From positions 434,001 to 498,000 of the forward strand of contig NZ_JARHUJ010000001.1 of assembly GCF_029223285.1 (NCBI RefSeq): a DNA stretch of 64,000 nucleotides. Direction: 5' to 3'. A program made the position numbers and the translations under genes. The DNA comes from Paraflavitalea sp. CAU 1676 (GTDB lineage: Bacteria > Bacteroidota > Bacteroidia > Chitinophagales > Chitinophagaceae). Shown one piece after another: positions 1-8,646 of this stretch. A model generated the notes under the pieces. It saw nothing but the letters and a program-made list of their open reading frames with translations. It ran no database searches and was not told where the DNA came from. The first letter of the stretch is position 1; each line of letters starts with the position of its first letter.

Positions 1-1
1 G

Positions 2-3000
2 ACGCCTGAAAGCGAACGTCGTTCAGTTAAAGTAAAGTATCATTTCAACACCGCAGCTGATAGCGTAAGGATTTGGAGCGTGAGCGATGTGCCCGGAGGC
101 TACGGGATCTATTCAATTGCAGGTTCCTACTCCAATGGGGAACTACAAAAAAACATATCAATCGACGAGCACAACAAACAGGTAGTAGAATACAAGGATA
201 AGGAAGGGCAAGTTGTGCTGAAAAAAGTTCAATTGGCAGAAAGTCCCTCTACTGGCCATAGTGGATGGTTGTGCACCTATTATGTATTTGATGATCAAAA
301 TCGCTTGCGGGCGGTGCTACAACCGTTGGGACTTCAGCTCATTATGCAGTTTAGCTGGGATATTAACGCAAATGCGGGGAATATACTTAAGGAGCAGTTC
401 TTTCGGTACGAATATGACGAACAGGGAAGGATGATTGTCAAGAAACTGCCTGGTGCTGGACCAATTCAAATGGTGTATGACCAGCGGGACCGTATTGTTA
501 TGTCGCAGGATAGTAATATGCGGGTGGGCAAACAATGGTTGTACACGCAGTATGATGAATTAAATCGACCAATAGCTGCCGGCTTGCTGACCGACAATCC
601 AAATTGGAATAATCCTGGTTATCATCGCAATCTGGCTGCCAGTAGTGTTGCTTATCCTAATCTCGCTAACTATACTGCCCGAGAGGAGTTGACAAATACT
701 TTTTATGACAACTATTCCTGGAAGTCGGTTTACACCAATGGACTTGATAGTAATTACAACACCAACTATGACCAGTATTTTCGCCCTGTTAATGGAAGCT
801 GGCCCTATGCCCAGGCCAATAGTCAAAGCTTTTTAATAGGTGGATTGGTCACTGGCACCCGGGTAAAAGTCCTCGGCACCAGTAACACATATCTATTTAC
901 TTTGAACATCTATAACGATAAAGGAAGATTGATCCAGGTTCAGGAAACCAATATCACCGGGGAGAAGACGAATACTACCACGCAATACACCTGGAGTGGC
1001 CAGCCGCTGGTTGTAGTTCAAAAGCATCTGAAAGCAGGAGGCAACGCTCAAAATCATACTGTAATTACAAAATTAGCATATGATGATTTGGGTCGGTTGC
1101 TGACAACCAGCAAAACAATTTACGGGTCAATCGTAGCCAAACCGGAACAGGTGATTGCTAGCCATGAATACGATGCGTTGGGGCAGATGAAAACAAAAAG
1201 ACTTGGCTCATTAGGTGCACATATTGAAAGTCTGGAGTATAAATATAATATTCGAGGCTGGTCATTAGGTGTTAACCATTCCTACCTGGCAAGTCCTTCG
1301 GCCAGTGATCATTCATTTGGATATACGATTGCTTACGATCAGGTACAAGACAATGGCGGGTATAATACTACATTTAACCAGCCGTTTTTTAACGGTAACA
1401 TTAATGGGATCATGTGGAAGTCCAAAGGGGATGGTGTGCAGCGCAAACAGGATTTTACATACGATAATGTAAGCAGGTTGATAGGGGCGGACTTCAATCA
1501 ACTGAATGGCAGTGTCTGGGATAAATCAGCCGGAATAGACTTTAGTGTCAATAATTTGAGTTACGATGCCAATGGAAATATTCTGACCATGGTTCAGAAG
1601 GGGTGGAAGCCAGGCGGAAGCGTGACGATCGACGATCTTCGGTACAATTATTACAATTCCAGCAACAAACTGCGGAATGTCTATGACTTGGCCAACGATA
1701 CAGCTTCTACGCTGGGCGATTTTCGGGCCTCTGGTCAATATATGCAAACACTTCCTGGTGGAAAAACTTCTACTACAATCGACTATGCCTGGGATGGTAA
1801 TGGCAATATGTTTATCGATAAAAACAAGAATATTGGCACCCCGACACAAAGTGGTATATTGTTTAACCATTTGAATCTGCCAAAGGATGTCTTTATCCGT
1901 AAGACCGACGGAACAATAACTGGGCGTGTACAATATACCTATGACGCATTGGGTAACAAACTGCGGAAGATCGTATCGGATAGTTTAGTAAATCCTGCCA
2001 AAGTAACAACTACGTTGTACCTGGCAGGGGCTGTTTATCAAAACGATACGTTACAATTTATATCTCACGAAGAAGGGAGGCTGAGGCTGGCTAAGAGAAG
2101 ATTTACAAACGGAAGTACAGCCAACCAGTTTCAGTATGACTACTTTCTGAAAGATCACCTTGGGAATATACGGATGGTTTTGACCGACCAGAAGGATACC
2201 GCCAATTATTTGGCTTCGATGGAAGCAGCCTACCGGACAACAGAGGATAAGCTGTTTTATAATATTCCCCAAACGAGCTACGCAAAAGCATTGGTTCCAG
2301 GGGGCTATCCTACAGACGCCACGACTAACCCCAACGACTCTTTAGCTCGAACAAATGGCAGCAGTAACAAGGTTGGGCCTGCTTTGGTGTTAAAGGTGAT
2401 GAGTGGTGATACTGTTGATATTGCTGTGAAATCTTTCTACAGGAGTGGGGGAACATCGAATGAAGGTGGCAACCCAGTAGCAGATATCCTAAGTTCACTG
2501 GCGTCTGGAATTGTGGGGGTAGCCGGCCAGGCTAAAGGTGCATTGGCAGATTTAAGTAATTCTTCCGGTGGACCAGTATTCGGTGCGCTGAGCGCCTTCA
2601 GGGATGCCAATAATCCTGCTCAGCCCACCAAGCCAAAGGCCTATCTAAACTGGATCTTGCTAGATGAGCAACTGAATTATGTGGCAGGGAGCAGCGGCGC
2701 TGTTGCTGTGCAAACGGCTGATGTAATTCAGACACTGAAAAGCAATGACCCGGTGCCAATCGTCAAAAGTGGATTTCTGTATATTTACGTAAGCAATGAA
2801 ACCCAAAACTGGGATGTGTTCTTTGATAACCTAAAAGTGGATCATATAACTGGTCCTATTTCTGAAGAAACACATTATTATCCGTTTGGATTGACGATGG
2901 CGGGGATAAGTTCAAAAGCTGCAGGTAAACTGGATAATAGATATGAGTACAACGGAAAAGAAAAGCAAGAGAAAGAGTTTAATGACGGTAGTGGATTAGA

Positions 3001-3736
3001 ATGGTATGATTATGGTGCCCGGATGTATGATGCGCAGATTGGAAGGTGGCATGTGATTGATCCGTTGGCGGAGAAAATGAGACGTTGGTCGCCGTATGCA
3101 TATGCTTATAATAACCCTTTGCGTTTTATTGATCCAGAAGGGATGGCACCATCAGATACAGTCGCGGGATATCATCCAGTTCCAGCAGAGTATCAGAAGT
3201 CTTTGCCTGGCTTTAAGAAATCCGAACGTCTAAAACATAAGAAAGGAGCAAGACCATCGTGGAGTTTAAAGGGGGGAAAACATGCAGAATGGGATTTTCA
3301 ACATGGTGAAGTAGAAGTTTATGATAGGAATGGGGACCATTTGGGGGCGTTTGATCCCAAAACGGGAGAACACCTCAAAGATGGGAAGGAAAAACGTAAT
3401 CCAACATACAAATCCGTTGCGATGGACAATCTAAAAGCCAGCCAGCCAGATGAAGAACCTGAAAGTGTAACCAAGCCGAGTAACAATGCGCCAATTCAAC
3501 AAACTCCTGAGCAAATTGAAGAAGCGCGTAAATCTGCAATAAGTGAACAGGCAGGAAGAAATCCATGGGCCTATGCGTCTCCATATCCTGCACCAATAGG
3601 GTTTGTAAGTCCGGCTTATGGTACTAAAGGATCTCCACAGGCGGCTAAGGTCGCAGTGTCTGTATTTGTTGTTTTATCCATATTACTCACTGATGGAGCT
3701 TCAGCCCCATTTTTTGCCCCGGCCATGGGATTTTAA
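2..3736 (+). CDS. Rhs/YD-repeat protein with colicin E3-like rRNase tip (5' end outside window)
   Basis: The reading frame is open from base 2, so the gene starts upstream of the window; the GTG at 80 is only the first in-frame start codon visible. Residue numbers here count from that GTG. Most of the protein is YD-repeat shell like Bacteroidota Rhs proteins with a DUF6443-type N-terminal part. The conserved Rhs core ([10 protein letters not shown], then [20 protein letters not shown] and [12 protein letters not shown]) ends near residue 1023. The variable tip then shows [15 protein letters not shown] and [12 protein letters not shown], closely matching the cytotoxic domain of colicin E3/cloacin DF13. 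The E3 catalytic set Asp, His, Glu, Arg maps to D1072, H1075, E1079 and R1106, all present. This predicts cleavage of 16S rRNA in a competitor cell. About 110 residues follow the domain, including a hydrophobic stretch near the end, whereas in colicin E3 the nuclease is the very C-terminus. Export route is not visible here. Confidence 0.9.
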   Translation, partial: TPESERRSVKVKYHFNTAADSVRIWSVSDVPGGYGIYSIAGSYSNGELQKNISIDEHNKQVVEYKDKEGQVVLKKVQLAESPSTGHSGWLCTYYVFDDQNRLRAVLQPLGLQLIMQFSWDINANAGNILKEQFFRYEYDEQGRMIVKKLPGAGPIQMVYDQRDRIVMSQDSNMRVGKQWLYTQYDELNRPIAAGLLTDNPNWNNPGYHRNLAASSVAYPNLANYTAREELTNTFYDNYSWKSVYTNGLDSNYNTNYDQYFRPVNGSWPYAQANSQSFLIGGLVTGTRVKVLGTSNTYLFTLNIYNDKGRLIQVQETNITGEKTNTTTQYTWSGQPLVVVQKHLKAGGNAQNHTVITKLAYDDLGRLLTTSKTIYGSIVAKPEQVIASHEYDALGQMKTKRLGSLGAHIESLEYKYNIRGWSLGVNHSYLASPSASDHSFGYTIAYDQVQDNGGYNTTFNQPFFNGNINGIMWKSKGDGVQRKQDFTYDNVSRLIGADFNQLNGSVWDKSAGIDFSVNNLSYDANGNILTMVQKGWKPGGSVTIDDLRYNYYNSSNKLRNVYDLANDTASTLGDFRASGQYMQTLPGGKTSTTIDYAWDGNGNMFIDKNKNIGTPTQSGILFNHLNLPKDVFIRKTDGTITGRVQYTYDALGNKLRKIVSDSLVNPAKVTTTLYLAGAVYQNDTLQFISHEEGRLRLAKRRFTNGSTANQFQYDYFLKDHLGNIRMVLTDQKDTANYLASMEAAYRTTEDKLFYNIPQTSYAKALVPGGYPTDATTNPNDSLARTNGSSNKVGPALVLKVMSGDTVDIAVKSFYRSGGTSNEGGNPVADILSSLASGIVGVAGQAKGALADLSNSSGGPVFGALSAFRDANNPAQPTKPKAYLNWILLDEQLNYVAGSSGAVAVQTADVIQTLKSNDPVPIVKSGFLYIYVSNETQNWDVFFDNLKVDHITGPISEETHYYPFGLTMAGISSKAAGKLDNRYEYNGKEKQEKEFNDGSGLEWYDYGARMYDAQIGRWHVIDPLAEKMRRWSPYAYAYNNPLRFIDPEGMAPSDTVAGYHPVPAEYQKSLPGFKKSERLKHKKGARPSWSLKGGKHAEWDFQHGEVEVYDRNGDHLGAFDPKTGEHLKDGKEKRNPTYKSVAMDNLKASQPDEEPESVTKPSNNAPIQQTPEQIEEARKSAISEQAGRNPWAYASPYPAPIGFVSPAYGTKGSPQAAKVAVSVFVVLSILLTDGASAPFFAPAMGF

Positions 3737-3737
3737 T

Positions 3738-4055
3738 ATGAAAAAAAAATATTATTTTTTTTATTTAGAGATTGCTTTGAAGGCAGAGCACGATTCGAAT
3801 ATATACGCCTACGAGAATGTTTCACACATAGCCACAAGTAAATTGATTGAAATATTCAAAATAAATTTGGATGAGGACCCTTATATTTTGGATGGATATT
3901 TCTTGACGAAGACAAGCTATAGGAAACATAAGTCATACTTAAAAGAAAATGTGGGGGTATTGAACTTGGAGGTTTTCGAGTATTGTTTGCGTCAGTATGT
4001 TACAGATGATGCTAAACGAGTTCGAAGACTATATAAAGAGTCTTTAATGGAATAG
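3738..4055 (+). CDS. Candidate immunity protein for the Rhs E3-like toxin (105 aa)
   Basis: The ATG lies one base after the rhs stop codon. The frame is also open upstream inside rhs (to about 3618), but the ATG at 3738 is the natural start because it avoids a long overlap. The product is small, soluble and charged, rich in Lys, Tyr and Glu, with no signal peptide or membrane segment. Its composition is clearly more AT-rich than the housekeeping genes that follow, with long A and T runs at its start, as is common for exchanged toxin tips and immunity genes. I do not recognise the family, and by eye it does not resemble the 84-residue colicin E3 immunity protein. The immunity role is inferred only from position, size and the toxin next to it. 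Confidence 0.7.
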   Translation: MKKKYYFFYLEIALKAEHDSNIYAYENVSHIATSKLIEIFKINLDEDPYILDGYFLTKTSYRKHKSYLKENVGVLNLEVFEYCLRQYVTDDAKRVRRLYKESLME

Positions 4056-4162
4056 CGAAATAGCAAAATGACCCAAGCTCAATGGCTTTCTGGTCATAAG
4101 CGGAGGTCGTTTTGTGAGTTATTAAAGCCACTACACAAATGTTAAGGAATGTTCCTGATTAA

Positions 4163-4200
4163 AAAACGAGGCCGCTTCAGCAATGAAGCGGCCTCGTTTT
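4163..4200. terminator. Bidirectional terminator between convergent genes
   Basis: Perfect 16-bp stem (AAAACGAGGCCGCTTC with its complement) around a 6-nt loop. A-run on the left and T-run on the right, so it can work on both strands. It sits between the end of the immunity gene and the end of the TlpA-like gene. Confidence 0.85.
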
Positions 4201-4221
4201 ATCTTTTGACCTTTCGTTATC

Positions 4222-5412
4222 TTATTTCAACACCTCCCTCAACTTCTCTTCCAACGCTTCGCCGCGGAGGCCTTGCGCAATCACTGTTCCTTCGGGGTCG
4301 ATCAGCACATTGAAAGGAATGCCATTGAAACCAAAGGTACTCACGGCCTTGCTGCTCCAGTAAGCGAGGTCGCTCACCTGTGTCCAGGCCAGCTGATCCT
4401 TACGCACTGCATCGAGCCAACGGCCACGGTCCTGGTCGAGGGATACACCCAGGATGGTGAAGTTTTTATCCTTGAACTGCTGATAGGCAAACACCACATT
4501 GGGGTTTTCGGCGCGGCAGGGGCCGCACCAGCTCGCCCAGAAATCAACCAGCACATATTTTCCTTTGAAAGAAGAGAGTGCAACATCTTTGCCTTTTGCA
4601 TCGGGCAATACCAGCTCGGGTGCTTTTTTGCCTACCCACGATCCGGAAGCAGAACGTTCTTCCTGCTGTGCCTTGAATGATTCATACTTCTTCTTCAGGT
4701 CGAGCAGGTTGCTGTCTTGCGGAAATTTCTGCGTGGCCTGGTTCAGTGATGCTTCGAATTCAGTGATCGGCATCGTGGCTGCAGCGCGGCCCAGAGCAAA
4801 AGAGGCAACCGTCGATTGGTTGGCATTCGACAGGAAGTTCTTCAGGTAAGCATTCAATTCATTCAACGCCTGGTTCTTCTTGCTGGTAGCAGCCAGGATG
4901 GCGCTATCGCCGGCCTGAAATTGTTTCAGACTGTCCAACGCCTGTACCTGTTTCTCTACCACACCGCGCTGATCACTATACGTAAAGATGAAATCTTTCA
5001 ATTGCGTGCTCGCCGTAGAGCCCTTCACTTCATAGAAACGGGCCTTGTTGGCAAAGTCAATGTCGAGTGAGATAGCTTTGCTGTCGTTGATGATCGGGAT
5101 CACCGGTCCTTCGCCAATGGAGAGGTTGTACAAGCCTCCTTCATTCAGGGCAGCACCCTTGAGGTGAAAGGTTTGTTGATCAACCGGTATGCTGATCGTA
5201 TCGAGCAATACAGGAGCCGCTTCGCCCCCAAATTGTATTTCATAGAGCGCCAGCTTCACCTTTCCATTGTTTACCACATTGTTAAAGCTGCCGGTGATAT
5301 TATCTAAGTTCTTCAGGGTACCCGTCACTTCCAGAACCTTCTTGTCCTTACCAGAACAAGCCATGAACAGCGACGGTACTACCAACAAAAGCCAGTAGAA
5401 CGGTTTTTTCAT
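4222..5412 (-). CDS. TlpA-like thiol-disulfide oxidoreductase lipoprotein (DUF4369 + redoxin)
   Basis: A 396-residue protein with a lipoprotein signal (hydrophobic segment, then FMAC with the lipidated Cys near residue 19). The N-terminal half resembles DUF4369, the usual partner of thioredoxin domains in Bacteroidota. The C-terminal half is an AhpC/TSA-TlpA fold with WASWCGPC; the redox cysteines are C296 and C299. The family holds membrane-bound periplasmic thiol reductases used in cytochrome maturation and disulfide balance. The gene starts 6 bases after the gatB stop codon, so the two are probably co-transcribed, with no obvious functional link. The natural substrate cannot be told from the sequence. 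Confidence 0.92.
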   Translation of the reverse strand: MKKPFYWLLLVVPSLFMACSGKDKKVLEVTGTLKNLDNITGSFNNVVNNGKVKLALYEIQFGGEAAPVLLDTISIPVDQQTFHLKGAALNEGGLYNLSIGEGPVIPIINDSKAISLDIDFANKARFYEVKGSTASTQLKDFIFTYSDQRGVVEKQVQALDSLKQFQAGDSAILAATSKKNQALNELNAYLKNFLSNANQSTVASFALGRAAATMPITEFEASLNQATQKFPQDSNLLDLKKKYESFKAQQEERSASGSWVGKKAPELVLPDAKGKDVALSSFKGKYVLVDFWASWCGPCRAENPNVVFAYQQFKDKNFTILGVSLDQDRGRWLDAVRKDQLAWTQVSDLAYWSSKAVSTFGFNGIPFNVLIDPEGTVIAQGLRGEALEEKLREVLK

Positions 5413-5418
5413 ATAGAG

Positions 5419-6870
5419 TTACGATTGTAATTTTTTTAATAGAATATCGTTCGTCAGCTTGGGGTCTGCTTTTCCTTTGGATATCTTCTTCACCTCGCCC
5501 ACAAAGAGGCCTATCAGTCCCTTCTTGCCTTTCTGGTATTCAGCTACCTTTTCGGGCATCTTGTTGAGCACTTCTTCTATCCAGGCAGCCACATTGCTTT
5601 CGTCCGAATCCTGCAGCAGGTTCAACTCCTTTGCTATATCGAGCGGAGGTTTTTCCGGCGACTTCAGCAAGGCAGGCAATACCCGCGTGGAAGCGATAGA
5701 GAAGTTCAGTTGGTTACTATCTACCAGGCCAATCAGGTCGGCCAGACTGCCGGCGCTCAGCGGAAACTGAGTGATAGCCGCATTGTTCTCATTCTGCCAG
5801 GACTTAATGGGCCCCAGCATCCAGTTGGCAACTGCTTTATAGTTGCTGGTATGTTGAATAACACTTTCAAAGTAGTCTGCTGTTTCCCGCTCGTCGCAAA
5901 GAACCCGGGCATCGTATTCGGGCAGTTGTAATTCTGTTGTATAACGCGTAACCCTTTCTTCGGGCAGTGCTGGAATGTCACGGCGAATAGCCACCAGCAT
6001 TTCGTTCGTAACCCGGAAAGGTGTTAAATCAGGATCAGCAAAATAGCGGTAATCGTTGGCGTCTTCTTTGGTGCGCAATGCGAAGGTCGTTCCGTTGCCT
6101 GCATCGAAACTGCGCGTTTGCTGAATGATCGGCTCGCCTTTTTCGATGAGGTCGATCAAACGCTGTGCTTCAAATTCGATGGCGCGCTTTACATTACGAA
6201 TGGAGTTGAGGTTCTTCACCTCCACCTTGGTACCCAGGTTTGGATCTCCTTTCTTGCGCACGGAAACGTTGGCGTCGCAACGCATACTGCCTTCTTCCAG
6301 GTTGCCATCGCAAATAGACAAGTAGCGCACCAGCTTCCTCAGTTCTGTGAGGTAAGCATATGCTTCTTCACCACTTCGGATATCCGGTTCGGTAACGATC
6401 TCCACCAGCGGCACCCCCGCACGGTTCAGGTCAACACACGTATTATGTGGGTCGGCGTCGTGAATGCTTTTGCCGGCATCCTCTTCCATGTGGATCCGGT
6501 TGAGGCGGATGCTTTTTTCGCCGGCAGCCGTCTTGATATTTACATGACCGCCAATGCAAACCGGCGTTGTATGTTGCGACAATTGATAGCCTTTGGGCAG
6601 GTCGGGATAAAAGTAGTTCTTACGGGCAAAGTAATTATTCCGGCTGATCTCGCACGAACAGGCCAGTCCCATCCTGATCGCATACTCCACCGCTTTCTTG
6701 TTCAGCTTGGGTAAGGTACCCGGGTGGGCCATCGTAATAGGACTGATATGCGTATTCGGCTCACCTCCAAATGCAGCGCTATCACCACAGAATAACTTGC
6801 TCTCCGTCAGCAATTGGGCGTGGACCTCCAGCCCTACAACAATTTCATATGTATCTTTCAGATCAGCCAT
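5419..6870 (-). CDS. gatB: Asp-tRNA(Asn)/Glu-tRNA(Gln) amidotransferase subunit B
   Basis: A 483-residue protein of normal length for GatB. The N-terminal catalytic cradle has the family hallmarks EIVVGLEVHAQL, YFYPDLPKGYQLSQ, LNRAGVPLVEIVTEPD and EVKNLNSIRNVKRAIEFE; the C-terminal part is the GatB/YqeY tail that contacts tRNA. With GatA and GatC (not in this window) it amidates misacylated Glu-tRNA(Gln) and/or Asp-tRNA(Asn) in the cytoplasm. It is the first gene of a two-gene minus-strand unit with the TlpA-like gene. A TAnnTTTG box lies about 25 bases upstream of the ATG. Confidence 0.97.
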   Translation of the reverse strand: MADLKDTYEIVVGLEVHAQLLTESKLFCGDSAAFGGEPNTHISPITMAHPGTLPKLNKKAVEYAIRMGLACSCEISRNNYFARKNYFYPDLPKGYQLSQHTTPVCIGGHVNIKTAAGEKSIRLNRIHMEEDAGKSIHDADPHNTCVDLNRAGVPLVEIVTEPDIRSGEEAYAYLTELRKLVRYLSICDGNLEEGSMRCDANVSVRKKGDPNLGTKVEVKNLNSIRNVKRAIEFEAQRLIDLIEKGEPIIQQTRSFDAGNGTTFALRTKEDANDYRYFADPDLTPFRVTNEMLVAIRRDIPALPEERVTRYTTELQLPEYDARVLCDERETADYFESVIQHTSNYKAVANWMLGPIKSWQNENNAAITQFPLSAGSLADLIGLVDSNQLNFSIASTRVLPALLKSPEKPPLDIAKELNLLQDSDESNVAAWIEEVLNKMPEKVAEYQKGKKGLIGLFVGEVKKISKGKADPKLTNDILLKKLQS

Positions 6871-6893
6871 AAATCCATTATCTGCTAAGCTTG

Positions 6894-6901
6894 CAAAAGT
6901 A
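6894..6901 (-). promoter_or_regulatory. Putative Bacteroidota -7 box for gatB
   Basis: TACTTTTG on the minus strand fits the TAnnTTTG (-7) consensus, about 24 bases upstream of the gatB ATG. No clear TTTG at -33 was found, so support is modest. Confidence 0.35.
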
Positions 6902-7033
6902 CCTTATTAAAGGCGGATTTCCCAGCTCGCCATGATGGCTGGTAAGCCGGTTGCGCAAAGTAATGGTTTCTTAACAGCCTGGCATGCAGGGCCAAAGGGC
7001 AAAACTTCGCACAGCAACCCAGCTTCCGGACAC

Positions 7034-7060
7034 AAAAAAGCCTTCCCGCGTGGGAAGGCT
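7034..7060 (-). terminator. Terminator after the PDZ-protein gene
   Basis: Stem AGCCTTCCC with its exact complement (9 bp) and a 4-nt loop, followed on the minus strand by a T-run. It lies about 25 bases past the stop codon of the PDZ gene. The 170 bases between it and gatB show no other feature. Confidence 0.8.
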
Positions 7061-7085
7061 GGTATAGTGCTGTCAGGCAGAATGT

Positions 7086-8105
7086 TTACAGATTGGCCGT
7101 TTTCAGTTTCTTCGGTGTCTTCAGTTCCAGGGTCTGGGCTTTGCCATCTCTGAGCAACTTAACGGTAACTGAAGGTTTTTCTTTGGCCGCGCGGGCTGCT
7201 TCGGCCAGTTCATCGGCACTGTTAACTGTCTTGCCATTGAATTCAGTAATGATGTCATTCTCTTTCACGCCTGCTTTTTCGGCAATGGATTCGTCGTCTA
7301 CGTCCAGCACTTTCACACCCTTGCCATCTTCCGTATCCTGGGCTTTAATACCGAGGCGAGGGCCTCGAACGGTGTAGACGCGGGGGCCGTGGTCATCGTT
7401 ATCCCAGTTGAAGTCAAAACTCTTCAAACCTTCCAATCCTTCCAGCTGGGGAGCTACAAATACGTCGGGGCTGCTAAACGCCATCGCGTTTCCGCGTTTT
7501 CCAAGTGTTGCGGTTGTTTTCAACTCTTTGCCATCACGCTTATAGGTGATCGCCACTTTGTCTTCGGGTTTGTGTTTCTTCACGGCTTTCACCACGTCGT
7601 CGGGTGTAAAAACTTTGTCTTCGTCGATCTTGATGAGGATATCGCCTTTTTTCAGTCCGGCTTTTTCAGCGGCGCTGCCCTTGGTCACTTCTTCGATCTT
7701 AGCGCCTTCCTTGCCATCGTCGGTCGATACACCCAGGAAAGGAGTATTCCCGGAACCCGAAAACGCATCAGCATTGAAACCATCTCCACTGAAATTCCAG
7801 CTGCCGCCGTTGCCGCGGAAAGGCGAAGGAGAGGTGCTGAAGGTCATGGATTTGCGCTTGCGCACCGAGATGTTTTCATCTTCATAGTCGGCCAGTGGCT
7901 TGCCATTCACGATCACATTGCCGTCTTTGATCTCCACTACGACCTTGCCATCCTTATCGGTTTTCTTACGGATGATGATCTCATCGTATTGTTTCACCTT
8001 GTCTTTATCCTTATCGCTGTTCTTTTCATCCTGTGCTTTCACAGGCTGGAGCAGCACCAGCAACAGCGCTGCCATTCCAGTAAGGGGTAAGAAGTACCTG
8101 CGCAT
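7086..8105 (-). CDS. Secreted protein with two PDZ domains
   Basis: A 339-residue protein with an N-terminal signal peptide (hydrophobic core then PVKAQ cleavage region). A Lys/Asp-rich stretch follows at about residues 27-90, then a Gly/Ser/Phe-rich linker. PDZ domain 1 is at about residues 120-205 (TPFLGVSTDD, AAEKAGLKKGDILIKID) and PDZ domain 2 at about 245-335 (PRLGIKAQDTEDG, IAEKAGVKENDIITEFNGK). The PDZ domains look like those of DegP/HtrA proteases, but no trypsin-like protease domain or GNSGG motif is present. It is therefore probably a periplasmic binding or adaptor protein, not a protease. The gene is single, with its own -7 box and terminator. Confidence 0.88.
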   Translation of the reverse strand: MRRYFLPLTGMAALLLVLLQPVKAQDEKNSDKDKDKVKQYDEIIIRKKTDKDGKVVVEIKDGNVIVNGKPLADYEDENISVRKRKSMTFSTSPSPFRGNGGSWNFSGDGFNADAFSGSGNTPFLGVSTDDGKEGAKIEEVTKGSAAEKAGLKKGDILIKIDEDKVFTPDDVVKAVKKHKPEDKVAITYKRDGKELKTTATLGKRGNAMAFSSPDVFVAPQLEGLEGLKSFDFNWDNDDHGPRVYTVRGPRLGIKAQDTEDGKGVKVLDVDDESIAEKAGVKENDIITEFNGKTVNSADELAEAARAAKEKPSVTVKLLRDGKAQTLELKTPKKLKTANL

Positions 8106-8147
8106 GATTAATTATTTATGGGATTAACTACGTTGACTTTCGTACAT

Positions 8148-8155
8148 CAAATATA
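8148..8155 (-). promoter_or_regulatory. Putative -7 box for the PDZ-protein gene
   Basis: TATATTTG on the minus strand matches TAnnTTTG exactly, about 43 bases upstream of the ATG. The spot expected for -33 holds a T-run, one mismatch from TTTG. Confidence 0.45.
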
Positions 8156-8399
8156 GGGAATTAATTGAAATACGAAAAATTTCGGAATTGGAGGAAAGGC
8201 TTTAACAGGGTTTTAATAAATGGATGCGAAGGAGGCGGCACCCGTTGTCTGATCCAACCATTTTTTAGCCGGCAGGGTGGGTAGACTTTTACGCTCCTCA
8301 TGCGCTAGCTGAAGTTAGTAGCTTTTGAATATCGACCGTAATAACGCTTGGCAAATGCGCTAGAAAATCGGGCTAAACGCGCGCTATATTCGGATTTAC

Positions 8400-8443
8400 C
8401 CGGGCTTGGTCCGGGTTTGGTGTGCGTTTGGTGCGCCTGCTGT
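8400..8443. repeat. Degenerate 11-bp tandem array (4 units)
   Basis: Consecutive 11-base units: CCGGGCTTGGT, CCGGGTTTGGT, GTGCGTTTGGT, GCGCCTGCTGT. The period is exactly 11 while the units drift. It lies in the 540-base gap between the PDZ gene and alaS. The rest of that gap (8156-8597) has no gene I can support; a 105-codon minus-strand frame there overlaps this array and the alaS terminator and looks accidental. Confidence 0.65.
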
Positions 8444-8593
8444 GCGGGTCTAACCAATATGAAAAGGGCGAAAATTGGCAAAAAAGGTCGCCCCGAAAGC
8501 CTGTTTGCGACTAGATAAAACGGCTGATACTGATGTGATTTCCTGAAAACCTGGCGGCTCAAGGGGTCTTTTAAGTCAGGTGCGGCGTAACGC

Positions 8594-8625
8594 AAAAAAG
8601 GTGGGCAGCCTGAGCTGCCCACCTT
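8594..8625 (-). terminator. Terminator of alaS
   Basis: Perfect 12-bp stem (AAGGTGGGCAGC and complement) with a 4-nt loop. On the minus strand a run of T follows. It lies 22 bases after the alaS stop codon. Confidence 0.9.
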
Positions 8626-8646
8626 GGTGTATGATGCGTTTTTATA

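Noticed and set aside
8305-8622. 105-codon minus-strand frame between the PDZ gene and alaS
   Set aside because: It contains the alaS terminator and the 11-bp array, starts with GTG within the hairpin and shows no family signs.
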